Positions 49,213-61,475 of a DNA stretch of 64,000 nt are shown piece by piece; position 1 is the stretch's first letter, and each line of letters begins with the position of its first letter. The stretch comes from Bathymodiolus brooksi. Taxonomy: Eukaryota > Mollusca > Bivalvia > Mytilida > Modiolidae. Position numbers and translations under genes: made by a program. The notes beneath the pieces were generated by a model. It saw nothing but the letters and a program-made list of their open reading frames with translations. It was not told the DNA's origin and did not search any database. The DNA is taken from NCBI GenBank assembly GCA_963680875.1, contig OY804585.1, positions 23,661,686 through 23,725,685 of the forward strand. The letters run 5' to 3'.

Positions 49213-49363
49213 TACATCAACACGTTTCCCAAACAAATAATATAAAGTAGTGATGAACATGTCTTAAAGAAACAGTTTCCAAACATACTTCGATATCGAC
49301 GGTTTTATTACTAAGTCGATACCTCTTCTGATGAACTATTAGAAATATCTATGTTTCTAATTT

Positions 49364-49562
49364 ACAGTTCTTAAATAAAGGAATTTATTTAATATTATGG
49401 TAAATCTCCCTCAGGGATAAACAAAATCCTTAACCTGCGTTTGGCTGTGTTTACGCTTTTTGGCTTACTTGCTCCAAAAAGCTTTTAAATTATTTGACTG
49501 TCCAATATTTTGACTTTGAAGGTACCTGATTAAGGATATTCCAGAAACGCGCCATGCAATTC
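49364..49562 (+). mobile_element. hammerhead-like element, unit copy 4
   Basis: As in copy 2, with minor substitutions. Confidence 0.65.
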
Positions 49563-49710
49563 TTTCACTGAATAACTAAAAGTGTGATGACTATGTTGAT
49601 CTCATCTATAACATTGAACCATATATACAACTAAGTCTGTTTTACACCTTGACCCATATCTAGAAATTGACAGTGAGCACCGATTGAATACAAAAGTAAC
49701 CACAAGTTAT

Positions 49711-50130
49711 ATGTAGCAACATTCCGGAAGTTTCCAATATGGAGTATTTATCTCTCAAGTAATGCGATATTCCAGAGTTTGTGTTTCCTATAAAATATTT
49801 CCTTGATTCCCTTGATAGAGGTTTGGTTTGTTAACAAGGAAGCTACAAGGCTAAGTGTTCCTAGTGATAAAATTGAAATGATCATGTTGAATGTTGTTCG
49901 GTTGCCATCATGACTTTGTTAACTGTTACGGAATGTCTGTGTCACAGATGACCACAGATACGTTCCGTTTCTCGAATTCAATTCCTGTCCTTTCCTCGTT
50001 GATGAATAGAATGCAAGATTCCACTTGTGGAGTAGGAGCTACGTACTGAGTTCACTTCTGGTTTTTATGGGTTTTCGCTGTTGTTCAATATTTAATTTTC
50101 TATTTTGTGTTTTGTTAAAGAGCTTGAAGA
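49711..50130 (+). pseudogene. Penelope-like RT relic and tail, unit copy 4
   Basis: Same relic at the homologous position. Confidence 0.6.
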
Positions 50131-50514
50131 TACTAAAGGGGTAATTAGAATCCGTAAATCGAAGAAGAATAGACAACACAATGGCCATTGTTTGTCTGGT
50201 TGTCTTTCTTCTTTTGGTCATTAGATTGTCTGTCCTAGGATTTAATGTTTCACTCCCAACAAAAGAATATAAACTTGAACAATAAGAATTCCTTCCAAAT
50301 GACCAGTTACTACGAAATTGAAGTTCTAATCTCAGAATTGTCTAAGAACAGTTTGAAGATACCAAAGAGTAATCAGAAGCCGTATATCGAAAATGGATAG
50401 ACAACACAATGACAAAGAAAGACAAAAGGACAAAACAATGCTTAAAAAAAACTACAAGTAAGCTAACACTTGATCACAACACGAACCCCATTAAAACCGT
50501 ATGTGAATTCAGTT

Positions 50515-50610
50515 GCTCCAGAAGGATAATAGTTCATGCTCCAGAAGGATAGTAGTTCATGCTCCAGAAGGATAGTAGTTCATGCTCCAGAAGGATAGTA
50601 GTTCATGCTC
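50515..50610. repeat. 23-bp tandem expansion private to unit copy 4
   Basis: GCTCCAGAAGGATAGTAG plus TTCAT repeated four times before the normal GCTCCAGTAGTAGC; other units have one copy. Confidence 0.9.
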
Positions 50611-51400
50611 CAGTAGTAGCACCCGTTGTGTTACCCGTGTTACAAATCCGTTTATAAGTTATGAATTTGAAAAGGACCGGATTGTGATTACGACAACCGG
50701 CACATTCAGTTCATGATATTGGATGAATAAATTTGCCAGAGTAGCATCTTTAAAATATGCATAATATGTATAACATCATTATCAACTGTATAGTTTCATA
50801 TATGTTTGGATACAAAACGCAGATTGACCAACAAAACTGAGGGATTATAACAAAGAACAAACACGATATACCTAGATGTAAATGTTCACATGTATGTATT
50901 TCATCGTTATGTAATGTGGATCATGGAAAATGACGCATTGGTGTCTTATGGAGTAGCATCAAGGAGTTTTGCAAGGAAACAGTGAGCTTCACATTCTTAT
51001 CGGAGATAAATAAATGGGTAGAATAATTTTCATATATATCATTTTTGAGATCTTAAGAATAGAACATCCACTATGCTGTCAAAAATCGTACTTCAGAGTT
51101 TGGAACTGTTCCGACAGTGTGATATTAGTTTATTTCTCATTTCCACTTCAAAGAAATGCTTTTCTTCACCTTAAAAGAACGGATCAAGAAGATGTATGAT
51201 GTAGTCCATTAAGCAGGTATTTCATCTGTAACAAATAGCATTTCATACTTATATTTTATATGTATAATTGTATGATAAAATCATGAAAATGTTAAAGGGA
51301 TTCTTAGATAATCATTTTACACTGTTACAATATATGAAAATGAGTCCATACTTCTTTCTCTGCTTGTTAAGATCTAATATTTGAATATTATATACAGAAA

Positions 51401-51780
51401 GGAGAGTTTCTTCTTAGGGTTCCTGGTAGTTGGGCTGAATTCATCACTTCGAAAATCTTACGGTCGCCACCGATACAAAATATCTGTGTCGCAAGCCACC
51501 ACGGATATGTTCCAGTTGCAGTTATCACAGTTTCGTTCCTTTCCTCATTCATGACTTATCACCGGGTTACTAACAATAGTAACACGACGGGTGCCACTAG
51601 TGGAGAAGGAACTGATTACCAATACCGGAGCAAACGAACTCTTCCCCCGTTTTTAGTGGGGTTCGTGTTGCTCAATGGTTAGTTTTCTTTGTAGTATTTT
51701 GTCGACTATTTGTCTTGGTGTCCTTCTTCGAACTGCCGCCTCTGATCACCCATGTGGTTCTTCAAACGTTCCTTAATATT
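51401..51780 (+). pseudogene. Penelope-like RT C-terminus and tail, unit copy 4
   Basis: As copy 1 with scattered substitutions and a one-base loss in the CCCCCCG tract (51645). Confidence 0.68.
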
Positions 51781-53554
51781 ATGACGTCAAAATTCCTTGC
51801 ATATGACGTTAATATTTGTCACACCACGATATATAATATGACGTCATCATTGAGAAACAGTTCTCGTTCATAGTACAGTTACAGAGAAGATATTTTGACT
51901 GACACATGACTAAATAAATGTTTTTATAGGCTAATGTTAGCAACAAACCACAGTAGGCACTTCACTTTCAAAACATAAACTAATGTATTGAAAATAAACA
52001 TTGAAAATATAATTCTTATTTTACATGTTTTTAGACTTTTATCTCAAAATTATGTTGTAAATTACAAGAAATCAAATAAACAAAATGTCTGTTACAAACC
52101 TATGATACAACATAATGGTGACAAGTTGATGTCTAAGAAACCAGCCATATAACTTATAAGGGGCGGGGCTATGCTCAGAAATTTTATTACGAAATTAACA
52201 AAAATCAGACTATTTGTTCTTTTTTTACATGAAAAATTGGTATAGTTTCATCAAATATTATCAAAATATCTCGTTTCTTGGTCAGATTATACATTTTTGT
52301 GCATATTTCAGCTGCAAAAATTTGCAACAGGCTTTCTTTCAGAGAAAAAACATACAAAACGACCACACATCCCCACAATCCCGCCACCTCTAAAAGTTAA
52401 ATGATCGTTCCTTAATGTATTTATCAATTATAGCGACAGAAATAAAACTGCGGACATGTGATAAGGTCTATGTTCATCGGCGGTAATGTCAAAAGGAAGC
52501 TATTTCGCAATTTCATTTATCAATGGAAAAGTTCAAAGATATGCCTTTTCCGGACATTAAAGTAACCCATTAAATGTCTCATTAAACGTTACTGTTAACT
52601 ATATATGATTACACTTTATTTTGTTTTAGAGTTTTAATAGTGATCAGTAATATTATCTTACCAAAGAGCAATAACACTAGATCACTAAAGTACAAGTTAG
52701 GTTTAAATTAGTGAAACATGTGTCGTGTATGTTAGGAAAGGTTATATACTATGATATATAACTGATCTGAAACCTGTAGTCTGGGCTATTGTGTCATATT
52801 AACCAGGACGTTGAACTCTGACAACTTTATAATGATCAAATTCAGAGTTCCTTGAAATGATCGTCAAGCTTTGTATGATTTTCAAGAGCTATATAAGGCA
52901 GGTTTGAGCAAAATGAACCTAAAACTATATAAAAAAAACACGAAATAAGAGTCTTCCTACCCATGCTGGAGCTTTAGTCAATCTACAATCCAAATACTCC
53001 TTAACTGCCACTATTCCTTGCTACAATTTAGTTGTATTTTCCAGAGCTACTACGCAACGCATTTGATTGTGAGCTTCTCTACATTGGAATCCCAATCAGA
53101 AATGCACGTTAGCGTGTAGGTACATACAGTTATCAGAATATACCAATAAAGAAAGGAAAATTAAATTTTCAAAATGTTTGGGTATACTGAACCTATTGTT
53201 TGACTTGTAACATATAAAACTAATATTTTGTGGTTCTGTTACCACAATCATGTCAGCAATACTATATAATCATCATTGCTAATGTTAATGACACTTATAA
53301 GGGTTTACCTTCGTTTTCACTGTTTTTTTATTTTTATTTTAAAGGTTATGGTATCCAAATCGTCAATTTAGTCACGGACTGGAATTCTCTATTTTTGTAT
53401 TCAAAATATTTCAAATTACATTATTGCTCATAATGCATTTGTGAACATCATGTCTCATCAGTAATGATTGGAATGAAAGTTAGACATTGCAATATGTTCA
53501 CTCTCGTTTTTTTTGGTGGTGTCCACGTTGCTCATCGCTTTAACTTTGTGTATT

Positions 53555-56500
53555 GTCCTATTATGTGTCTTTACGTTCTGAGTTCCGTGTTGTGATGTCC
53601 TATTATGCGTCTTCACCTTCTGAGTTCCGTGTTGTGTTGTCCTATTATGTGTCTTCACGTTCTTAGTTACGTGTTGTGATGTCCTATTATGTGTCTTTAC
53701 GTTCTGAGTTCCGTGTTGTGATATCCTATTATGCGTCTTCACGTTCTGAGTTCCGTGTTGTGATGTCCTATTATGTGTCTTTACGTTCTGAGTTCCGTGT
53801 TGTGATGTTCTATTATGTGTCTTCACGTTCTGAGTTCCATGTTGTGATGTCCTATTATGTGTCTTCACGTTCTGAGTTCCGTGTTGTGATATCCTATTAT
53901 GTGTCTTTACGTTCTGAGTTCCGTGTTGTGATGTTCTATTATGTGTCTTCACGTTCTGAGTTCCATGTTGTGATGTTCTATTATGTGTCTTTACGTTCTT
54001 AGTTCCGTGTTGTGATGTCCTATTATGTGTCTTTACGTTCTGAGTTCCGTGTTGTGATGTTCTATTATGTGTCTTTACGTTCTGAGTTCCGTGTTGTGAT
54101 GTTCTATTATGTGTCTTCACGTTCTGAGTTCCATGTTGTGATGTCCTATTATGTGTCTTTACGTTCTGAGTTACGTGTTGTGATGTCCTATTATGTGTCT
54201 TTACGTTCTGAGTTCCATGTTGTGATGTTCTATTATGTGTCTTTACGTTCTTAGTTCCGTGTTGTGATGTCCTATTATGTGTCTTCACGTTCTGAGTTCC
54301 GTGTTGTGATGTCCTATTATATATCTTTACGTTCTGAGTTCCGTGTTGTGATGTCCTATTATGTGTCTTTACGTTCTGAGTTCCGTGTTGTGATGTCCTA
54401 TTATGCGTCTTCACGTTCTGAGTTCCGTGTTGTGATGTCCTATTATGTGTCTTTACGTTCTGAGTTCCATGTTGTGATGTTCTATTATGTGTCTTCACGT
54501 TCTTAGTTCCGTGTTGTGATGTCCTATTATGTGTCTTCACGTTCTGAGTTTCGTGTTGTGATGTCCTATTATAAATCTTTACGTTCTGAGTTCCGTGTTG
54601 TGATGTCCTATTATGTGTCTTCACGTTGTGAATTCCGTGTTGTGATGTTCTATTATGTGTCTTTACGTTCTTAGTTCCGTGTTGTGATGTCCTGTTATGT
54701 GTCTTCACGTTCTTAGTTGCGTGTTGTGATGTCCTGTTATGTGTCTTCACGTTCTTAGTTGCGTGTTGTGATGTCCTATTATGTGCCATAACGTTCTGAG
54801 TTCCGTGTTGTGATGTCCTAGTATGTGTCTTCACGTTCTTAGTTACGTGTTGTGATATCCTACTATGTGTCTTCACGTTCTGAGTTCCGTGTTGTGATGT
54901 CCTATTATGTGTCTTCACGTTCTGAGTTCCATGTTGTGATGTCCTATTATGTGTCTTCACGTTCTGAGTTCCGTGTTGTGATGTCCTATTATGTGTCTTC
55001 ACGTTCTGAGTTCCATGTTGTGATGTCCTATTATGCGTCTTCACGTGCTGAGTTCCGTGTTGTGATGTCCTATTATGTGTCTTTACGTTCTGAGTTCCGT
55101 GTTGTGATGTCCTATTATGTGTCCTTACGTTCTTAGTTCTGTGTTGTGTTGTTCTATTATGTGTCTTCACGTTCTGAGTTCCGTGTTGTGATGTTCTATT
55201 ATGTGTCTTCACGTTCTGAGTTCCGTGTTGTGATGTCCTATTATGTGTCTTTACGTTCTGAGTTACGTGTTGTGATGTCCTATTATGTGTCTTTACGTTC
55301 TGAGTTCCATGTTGTGATGTTCTATTATGTGTCTTTACGTTCTTAGTTCCGTGTTGTGATGTCCTATTATGTGTCTTCACGTTCTGAGTTCCGTGTTGTG
55401 ATGTCCTATTATATATCTTTACGTTCTGAGTTCCGTGTTGTGATGTCCTATTATGTGTCTTCACGTTGTGAATTCCGTGTTGTGATGTTCTATTATGTGT
55501 CTTTACGTTCTTAGTTCCGTGTTTTGATGTCCTGTTATGTGTCTTCACGTTCTTAGTTACGTGTTGTGATGTCCTATTATGTGTCTTTACGTTCTGAGTT
55601 CCATGTTGTGATGTCCTGTTATGTGTCTTCACGTTCTTAGTTCCATGTTGTGATGTCCTGTTATGTGTCTTCACGTTCTTAGTTACGTGTTGTGATGTCC
55701 TATTATGTGTCTTCACGTTCTTAGTTGCGTGTTGTGATGTCCTATTATGTGCTTTAACGTTCTGAGTTCCGTGTTGTGATGTCCTAGTATGTGTCTTTAC
55801 GTTCTTAGTTACGTGTTGTGATATCCTATTATGTGTCTTCACGTTCTGAGTTCCGTGTTGTGATGTCCTATTATGTGTCTTCACGTTCTGAGTTCCATGT
55901 TGTGATGTCCTATTATGTGTCTTCATATTCTGAGTTCCGTGTTGTGATGTCCTATTATGTGTCTTCACGTTCTGAGTTCCATGTTGTGATGTCCTATTAT
56001 GCGTCTTCACGTGCTGAGTTCCGTGTTGTGATGTCCTATTATGTGTCTTTACGTTCTGAATTCCGTGTTGTGATGTTCTATTATGTGTCTTTACGTTCTT
56101 AGTTCCGTGTTGTGATGTCCCATTATGTGTCTTCACGTTCTGAGTTCCGTGTTGTGATGTCCTATTATATATCTTTACGTTCTGAGTTCCGTGTTGTGAT
56201 GTCCTATTATGTGTCTTCACGTTGTGAATTCCGTGTTGTGATGTTCTATTATGTGTCTTTACGTTCTTAGTTCCGTGTTGTGATGTCCTGTTATGTGTCT
56301 TCACGTTCTTAGTTCCATGTTGTGATGCCCTATTATGTGTCTTCACGTTCTGAGTTCCATGTTGTGATGTCCTGTTATGTGTCTTCACGTTCTTAGTTAC
56401 GTGTTGTGATGTCCTATTATGTGTCTTCACGTTCTTAGTTGCGTGTTGTGATGTTCTATTATGTGTCTTCACGTTCTGAGTTCCATGTTGTGATGTTCTA

Positions 56501-58681
56501 TTATGTGTCTTTACGTTCTTAGTTCCGTGTTGTGATGTCCTATTATGTGTCTTTACGTTCTGAGTTCCGTGTTGTGATGTCCTATTATGTGTCTTTACGT
56601 TCTGAGTTACATGTTGTGATGTCCTATTATGTGTCTTTACGTTCTGAGTACCATGTTATGATGTTCTATTATGTGTCTTTACGTTCTTAGTTCCGTGTTG
56701 TGATGTCCTATTATGCGTCTTCACGTTCTGAGTTCCGTGTTGTGATGTCCTATTATGTGCCTTTACGTTCTGAGTTCCATGTTGTGATGTTCTATTATGT
56801 GTCTTTACGTTCTGAGTTCCGTGTTGTGATGTCCTATTATGTGTCTTCACGTTCTGAGGTCCGTGTTGTGATGTCCTATTATATATCTTTACGTTCTGAG
56901 TTCCGTGTTGTGATGTCCTATTATGTGTCTTCACGTTGTGAATTCCGTGTCGTGATGTTCTATTATATGTCTTTACGTTCTTAGTTCCGTGTTGTGATGT
57001 CCTGTTATGTGTCTTCACGTTCTTAGTTCCATGTTGTGATGTCCTGTTATGTGTCTTCATGTTTTTAGTTACGTGTTGTGATGTCCTATTATGTGTCTTC
57101 ACCTTCTTAGTTGCGTGTTGTGATGTCTTATTATGTGACTTCACGTTCTGAGTTCCGTGTTGTGATGTCCTATTATGTGTCTTCACGTTCTGAGTTCCAT
57201 GTTGTAATGTCCTATTATGTGTCTTCACGTTCTGAGTTCCATGTTGTGATGTCCTATTATGTGTCTTCACGTTCTGAGTTCCGTGTTGTGATGTCCTATT
57301 ATGTGTCTTCACGTTCTGAGTTCCATGTTGTGATGTCCTATTATGTGTCTTCACGTTCTGAGTTCCGTGTTGTGATGTCCTATTATGTGTCTTTACGTTC
57401 TTAGTTCCGTGTTGTGTTGTTCTATTATGTGTCTTTACGTTCTGAGTTTCGTGTTGTGATGTCCTATTATGTGTCTTCATGTTCTTAGTTCCATGTTGTG
57501 ATGTCCTATTATGTGTCTTCGCGTTCTTAGTTACGTGTTGTGATGTCCAATTATGTGTCTTCACGTTCTGAGTTCCGTGTTGTGATGTCCTATTATGTGT
57601 CTTTACGTTCTTAGTTCCGTGTTGTGTTGTTCTATTATGTGTCTTTATGTTCTTAGTTACGTGTTGTGATGTCCAATTATGTGTCTTCACGTTCTGAGTT
57701 CCGTGTTGTGATGTCCTATTATGTGTCTTTACGTTCTGAGTTTCGTGTTGTGATGTCCTATTATGTGTCTTTACGTTCTTAGTTTCGTGTTGTGTTGTCC
57801 TATTATGTGTCTTCATGTTCTTAGTTCCATGTTGTGATGTCCTATTATGTGTCTTCGCGTTCTTAGTTACGTGTTGTGATGTCCAATTATGTGTCTTCAC
57901 GTTCTGAGTTCCGTGTTGTGATGTCCTATTATGTGTCTTTACGTTCTTAGTTCCGTGTTGTGTTGTTCTATTATGTGTCTTTATGTTCTGAGTTTCGTGT
58001 TGTGTTGTTCTATTATGTGTCTTTATGTTCTTAGTTACGTGTTGTGATGTCCAATTATGTGTCTTCACGTTCTTAGTTTCGTGTTGTGATGTCCTATTAT
58101 GTGTCTTTACGTTCTTAGTTACGTGTTGTGATGTCCTATTATGTGTCTTTACGTTCTTAGTTCCGTGTTGTGATGTCCTATTATGTGTGTTCACGTTCTT
58201 AGTTCCGTGTTGTGATGTCCTATTATGTGTCTTTACGTTCTTTGTTTCGTGTTGTGATGTTCTATTATGTGTTTTTACGTTGTGAGTTCCTTGTTGTGTT
58301 GTTCTATTATGTGTCTTCACGTTCTGAGTTCCGTGTTGTGATGTCCTATTATGTGTCTTTACGTTGTGAGTTCCGTGTTGTGATGTTCTATTATGTGTCT
58401 TTACGTTCTGAGTTCCGTGTTGTGATGTCCTATTATGTGTTTTTACGTTCTGAGTTCTGTGTTGTGATGTCCTATTATGTGTCTTCACGTTCTTAGTTCC
58501 ATGTTGTGATGTCCTATTATGTGTCTTCATGTTCTTAGTTCCGTTTTGTGATGTCCTATTATGTGTCTTCACGTTCTGAGTTCCGTGTTGTGATGTCCTA
58601 TTATGTGTCTTCACGTTCTTAGTTCCGTTTTGTGATGTCCTATTGTGTGTCTTTACGTTCTTAGTTCCGTGTTGTGATGTC
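53555..58681. repeat. 42-bp tandem array (about 120 copies), open on the minus strand
   Basis: Units of exactly 42 bp containing CCTATTATGTGTCTTTACG, TTCTGAGTTCCGTG and TTGTGATG. On the minus strand each encodes 14 residues, KTHNRTSQHGTQNV, giving 1,004 codons (53458-56472) and 652 codons (56656-58614) in the same frame, separated by a nonsense change CAA to TAA at about 56656. Both open frames begin only at GTG codons. Frequent changes include synonymous ones (GTA/GTG, AGA/AGG, AAT/AAC) and K/Q exchanges. Each unit would carry an NRT glycosylation sequon. No signal peptide or unique domain apart from a short C-terminal tail. I think it is noncoding satellite DNA, but a repetitive peptide cannot be excluded. 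Confidence 0.95.
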
Positions 58682-58975
58682 CGTTACGATTTCCGCATTA
58701 GAACGATGTTCGGTTTGTTATTACCACCAATTGCTTGTAGGAGGGCTCACGTTTTATTGTTTTTTTTCTGTGTATGTTTGTGTATTGTGATGTCCAACAT
58801 TTTGTCCTATCCTATGTCTTTTACGTTCTGATTTCCGTGTTCTGTTGCCCGCTTCGATTTCTGCATAAAGCGAAGTTTGGTTCGTCTTTACCTGCAGTTG
58901 TTTGTAGGAGAGCTCATGTCTTCTTTACGTTATCTGTGTTTGTTTGCGTATAGTGGTGTCGAACACATACTGACT
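58682..58975 (+). repeat. two diverged direct copies of a ~165-bp segment
   Basis: CGATTTCCGCATTAGAACGA ... TTGCTTGTAGGAGGGCTCA (58686-58752) recurs as CGATTTCTGCATAAAGCGA ... TTGTTTGTAGGAGAGCTCA (58853-58917). A degenerate 42-bp-array unit lies between them (58787-58850), so the array once reached further or grew from here. Confidence 0.75.
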
Positions 58976-58984
58976 ATATGAGTA

Positions 58985-59210
58985 ACATGGCGGGTGTCTC
59001 AAAAGAGGAAGGAACTGTTTACCCTTCGCGGACACCTGGATCCACCCCCGAGTTTTGGTGGGTTCGTATTACTCAACTTTTTTTTTCTGTGTCGTGTTTT
59101 TTGCTTTGTTTGTCTTCGTTCTGTGTCTTGTGTACCCAATGTTGCTAGTTTCTCTGGATTGTCCATTCTTGATTGCCCCTTCGGTTTTCTCCAACGTGAA
59201 ATTAGTTAAA
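58985..59210 (+). mobile_element. Penelope-like 3'-tail copy (tail family 1)
   Basis: ATGGCGGGTGTCTCAAAAG, GAACTGTTTACCCTTCGCGG, GTTTTGGTGGGTTCGTATTA, ... GGATTGTCCATTCTTG, CCCTTCGGTTTTCTCCAACG. The 71-codon open frame here is tail DNA. Confidence 0.65.
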
Positions 59211-59339
59211 TCTGATTAGCAATGTTGATGTGATTGTGACGTCAATAGGACGAACAAATTAAGTAATTACTAAATATTATGGTATTGAATAACAGAGTGC
59301 TCTTTTATATGAACTTTATTGTTTAGTGGACCATTTAGA

Positions 59340-59600
59340 AGAGTTTGAAGATACCAAAAGGGTAATCATAATCCGTAAATCGAAGAGGAATGGCCAAAAG
59401 AAAAAGCACAAAAGGACAAACAACGATCTACAAAACATACACATAAAACTAAAGATCGAGTAACGCGAACCCCACTAAAAACCAGAGGTGAACCCAGGTG
59501 CTCCTGAAGTGTAAGAAGTTCCTCCTCCACTAGTTGCAGCTGTCGTGTTAATCTAGTTACAAATTTGGTGATAAGTCATGAATGAGTAAAGGACCAGGAA
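59340..59600 (-). mobile_element. Penelope-like 3' tail (family 1) attached to an RT fragment
   Basis: Minus-strand tail directly after the RT fragment at 59628-60045: CATGACTTATCACCAAATTT, AACACGACAGCTGCAACTAG, GAGCACCTGGGTTCACC, GTGGGGTTCGCGTTACTCG, CTTTTGGTATCTTCAAACTC. This is the clearest RT-tail junction for family 1. Confidence 0.7.
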
Positions 59601-59627
59601 GTGCTTACGTGGAACATATCATGGTCA

Positions 59628-60045
59628 TTTGTGACACAGATATTCAATAACGTCAACCAAGTCATGGTGGCGACAGTAAAACTTTCGAAGTGACGACTTC
59701 AACTTAACCAATAGGAACCCTTGGTTCAATAGCTTCCTTGTTAGCAACAACCCTCTATCAAGGAAATCCTGATAGGAAGCACAAGCTCCGGAATATCGTA
59801 TCAACTGAGAGATGTATACTCCATATACAAGTGCTGCTGGAATGTTACTACATATAAATGAGAAATTGAAATAAAATGTCGTAAAGTTTCGTTCTTAACC
59901 ACCCCTCACTGTCAATGTCGAGGAGTAGGTCAATGTATGAAGCAGACCTATCTGTATCTGTGGTATCCTTTATTTCAAGCTCAATGGGATAGATGCTATC
60001 AACGAAATCCCCAAACCTAGCATTACTTAGAGTAGTCAATTCTAA
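59628..60045 (-). pseudogene. Penelope-like reverse transcriptase fragment, frameshifted
   Basis: Minus strand, 60039 downward: LSNARFGDFVDSIYPIELEI then KDTTDTDRSASYIDLLLDI and LRTKLYD, homologous to the block after the YIDD motif in the RT at 63235-64000. A short deletion then shifts the frame; it resumes as NIPAALVYGVYISQLIRYSG, SYQDFLDRGLLLTRKLLNQG and LKSSLRKFYCRHHDLVD. The catalytic part is missing (5' truncation, usual for RT-primed insertions). Confidence 0.8.
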
Positions 60046-60530
60046 TTATTAATTTTTATCGGTTATTCGAATCGTTCAGAACTAAAGTGGTTTACCTATG
60101 AAAAAAACACACTATTGACTTATTTCCAAGCCGTTCGTTAAGCAGTTTCTTTACACTTTATAATTCACATGTTCTTACGCGTTGTATATTGGGTAGTGTT
60201 ATTTAGGTGCGTAGAAACCTTGACATAGTTGATATCAGGCCGTTAATAAATATTTCATTGATCAAATGGTGGAGATCAAAAGACACCATCTTCATTTACT
60301 GATAAATGATATTCTGAGACCACATTTTATAGTCTTTTTACGCAATCATTTGTGAAAACATAAATATCTTTATAACAGATATTTAGCTGTATCGTATTAT
60401 TCATTTGGATTTTAAGACAAATACATGGAGAGGATAGTACAGCTTGTTGAACTTGTTCTATAATTTAGGATAACAACTGTTCGGTTTAGCTTCGTTTTTT
60501 TATGTTTTAATTATACTTGGGGAATGGTTA
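60046..60530. other. no gene seen
   Basis: AT-rich DNA; nothing recognised. Confidence 0.5.
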
Positions 60531-60533
60531 GGG

Positions 60534-60700
60534 TTATGACGTTTAACGCCACTTTCAACAATATTTCAGTTATATCGTGGCGGTCAGTTTTATTGGTGGG
60601 GGAAATCGGAGAAACCACCGACCTGACGCAAGTCACTGACAAGCTTTACCACATATTGGTGTATCGAGTACACCCCACAATGAGTGTTAAATAGATTTGT
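60534..60700 (-). mobile_element. SINE copy, head-truncated
   Basis: GGTTAGGGTTATGACGTTTA, CCACTTTCAACAATATTTCA, TATCGTGGCGGTCAGTTTTA, GACGCAAGTCACTGACAAGC: tail and 3' domain, ending before the tRNA-like head. Confidence 0.75.
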
Positions 60701-60734
60701 CACAATACTCTCAGTATTATGGGTACCTATAAAG

Positions 60735-60910
60735 TGCGAAACGAAATAGAAACGAAACGTAACGAAACGAAACGAAATCAACGAAAACGAAACGAAACGA
60801 AACGAAATCAACAAAAACGAAACGAAACGAAACAAAATCAACGAAATGAAAACGAAATAAAACGAAACCAACGAAAGCAAAACGAAATCAACGAAAACAA
60901 AACGAAATAG
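60735..60910. repeat. AACGA-type microsatellite
   Basis: Irregular tandem AACGA / AAATC units (ACGAAACGAAACGAAATCA type), about 175 bp. Confidence 0.9.
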
Positions 60911-61179
60911 AAAATGGAAGAAAAAATAATTGGGGCCTAAAAGAAATCAAACCTATTTTCACAATTACGATGCTAGACTACTTCCCACACATGTCTGTCT
61001 TTCATCAGGAGAGGACAGGATTTGATCACCGTTGAACAAGAATACCATGCATTTATTCAGCGGGAGTCTGTCCTTTTCACTTAGTGGCTTCTTTTAAATT
61101 TGGGAACCTTAAGAGCAACGCCAAGTCTGTTGAAAGGAGAGGAATTAAAATAACAGAAGTGCAGTAGTTAAAGTTCACT

Positions 61180-61275
61180 AATAAAAACCCCCGTCCGAGC
61201 AAAATTTAAAAGTGTGTCGGAGTGACGAAAAAGTGTGACGACCGGACGGACAAACGAACGAACGGACAGCAGAAG
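61180..61275. repeat. short dispersed-repeat-like segment rich in CGGAC/GAACG
   Basis: CCCCCGTCCGAGCAAAATTT and GTGACGACCGGACGGAC followed by AAACGAACGAACGGACAGC. Composition differs from its surroundings; class unknown. Confidence 0.35.
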
Positions 61276-61475
61276 TCCTATATACCCCAATCTTTTTTTT
61301 GGCGGATGTATACAAATCCTATCAAAAATTAACTTTAGAAATTTTAAAAAAATCTACATATCTTGTAAAAGTACCTTTTTTCCCCTTTGATCCTTTTTCA
61401 TATGAAAAAAAAACCCAAATCACCCCCCCCCCCCCCCCTCCCCTCCGGTATTAATAAAATTTGATACGGCACATA

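Larger units (their letters stand above)
48858..53574. repeat. 4.8-kb tandem unit, copy 4 (about 4.7 kb, most diverged)
   Basis: Clearly homologous but with many substitutions and deletions, for example loss near 52090 and of the right arm of the GC hairpin, and a four-fold 23-bp expansion at 50515-50610. Its end runs straight into the 42-bp array instead of a fifth unit. Confidence 0.92.
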
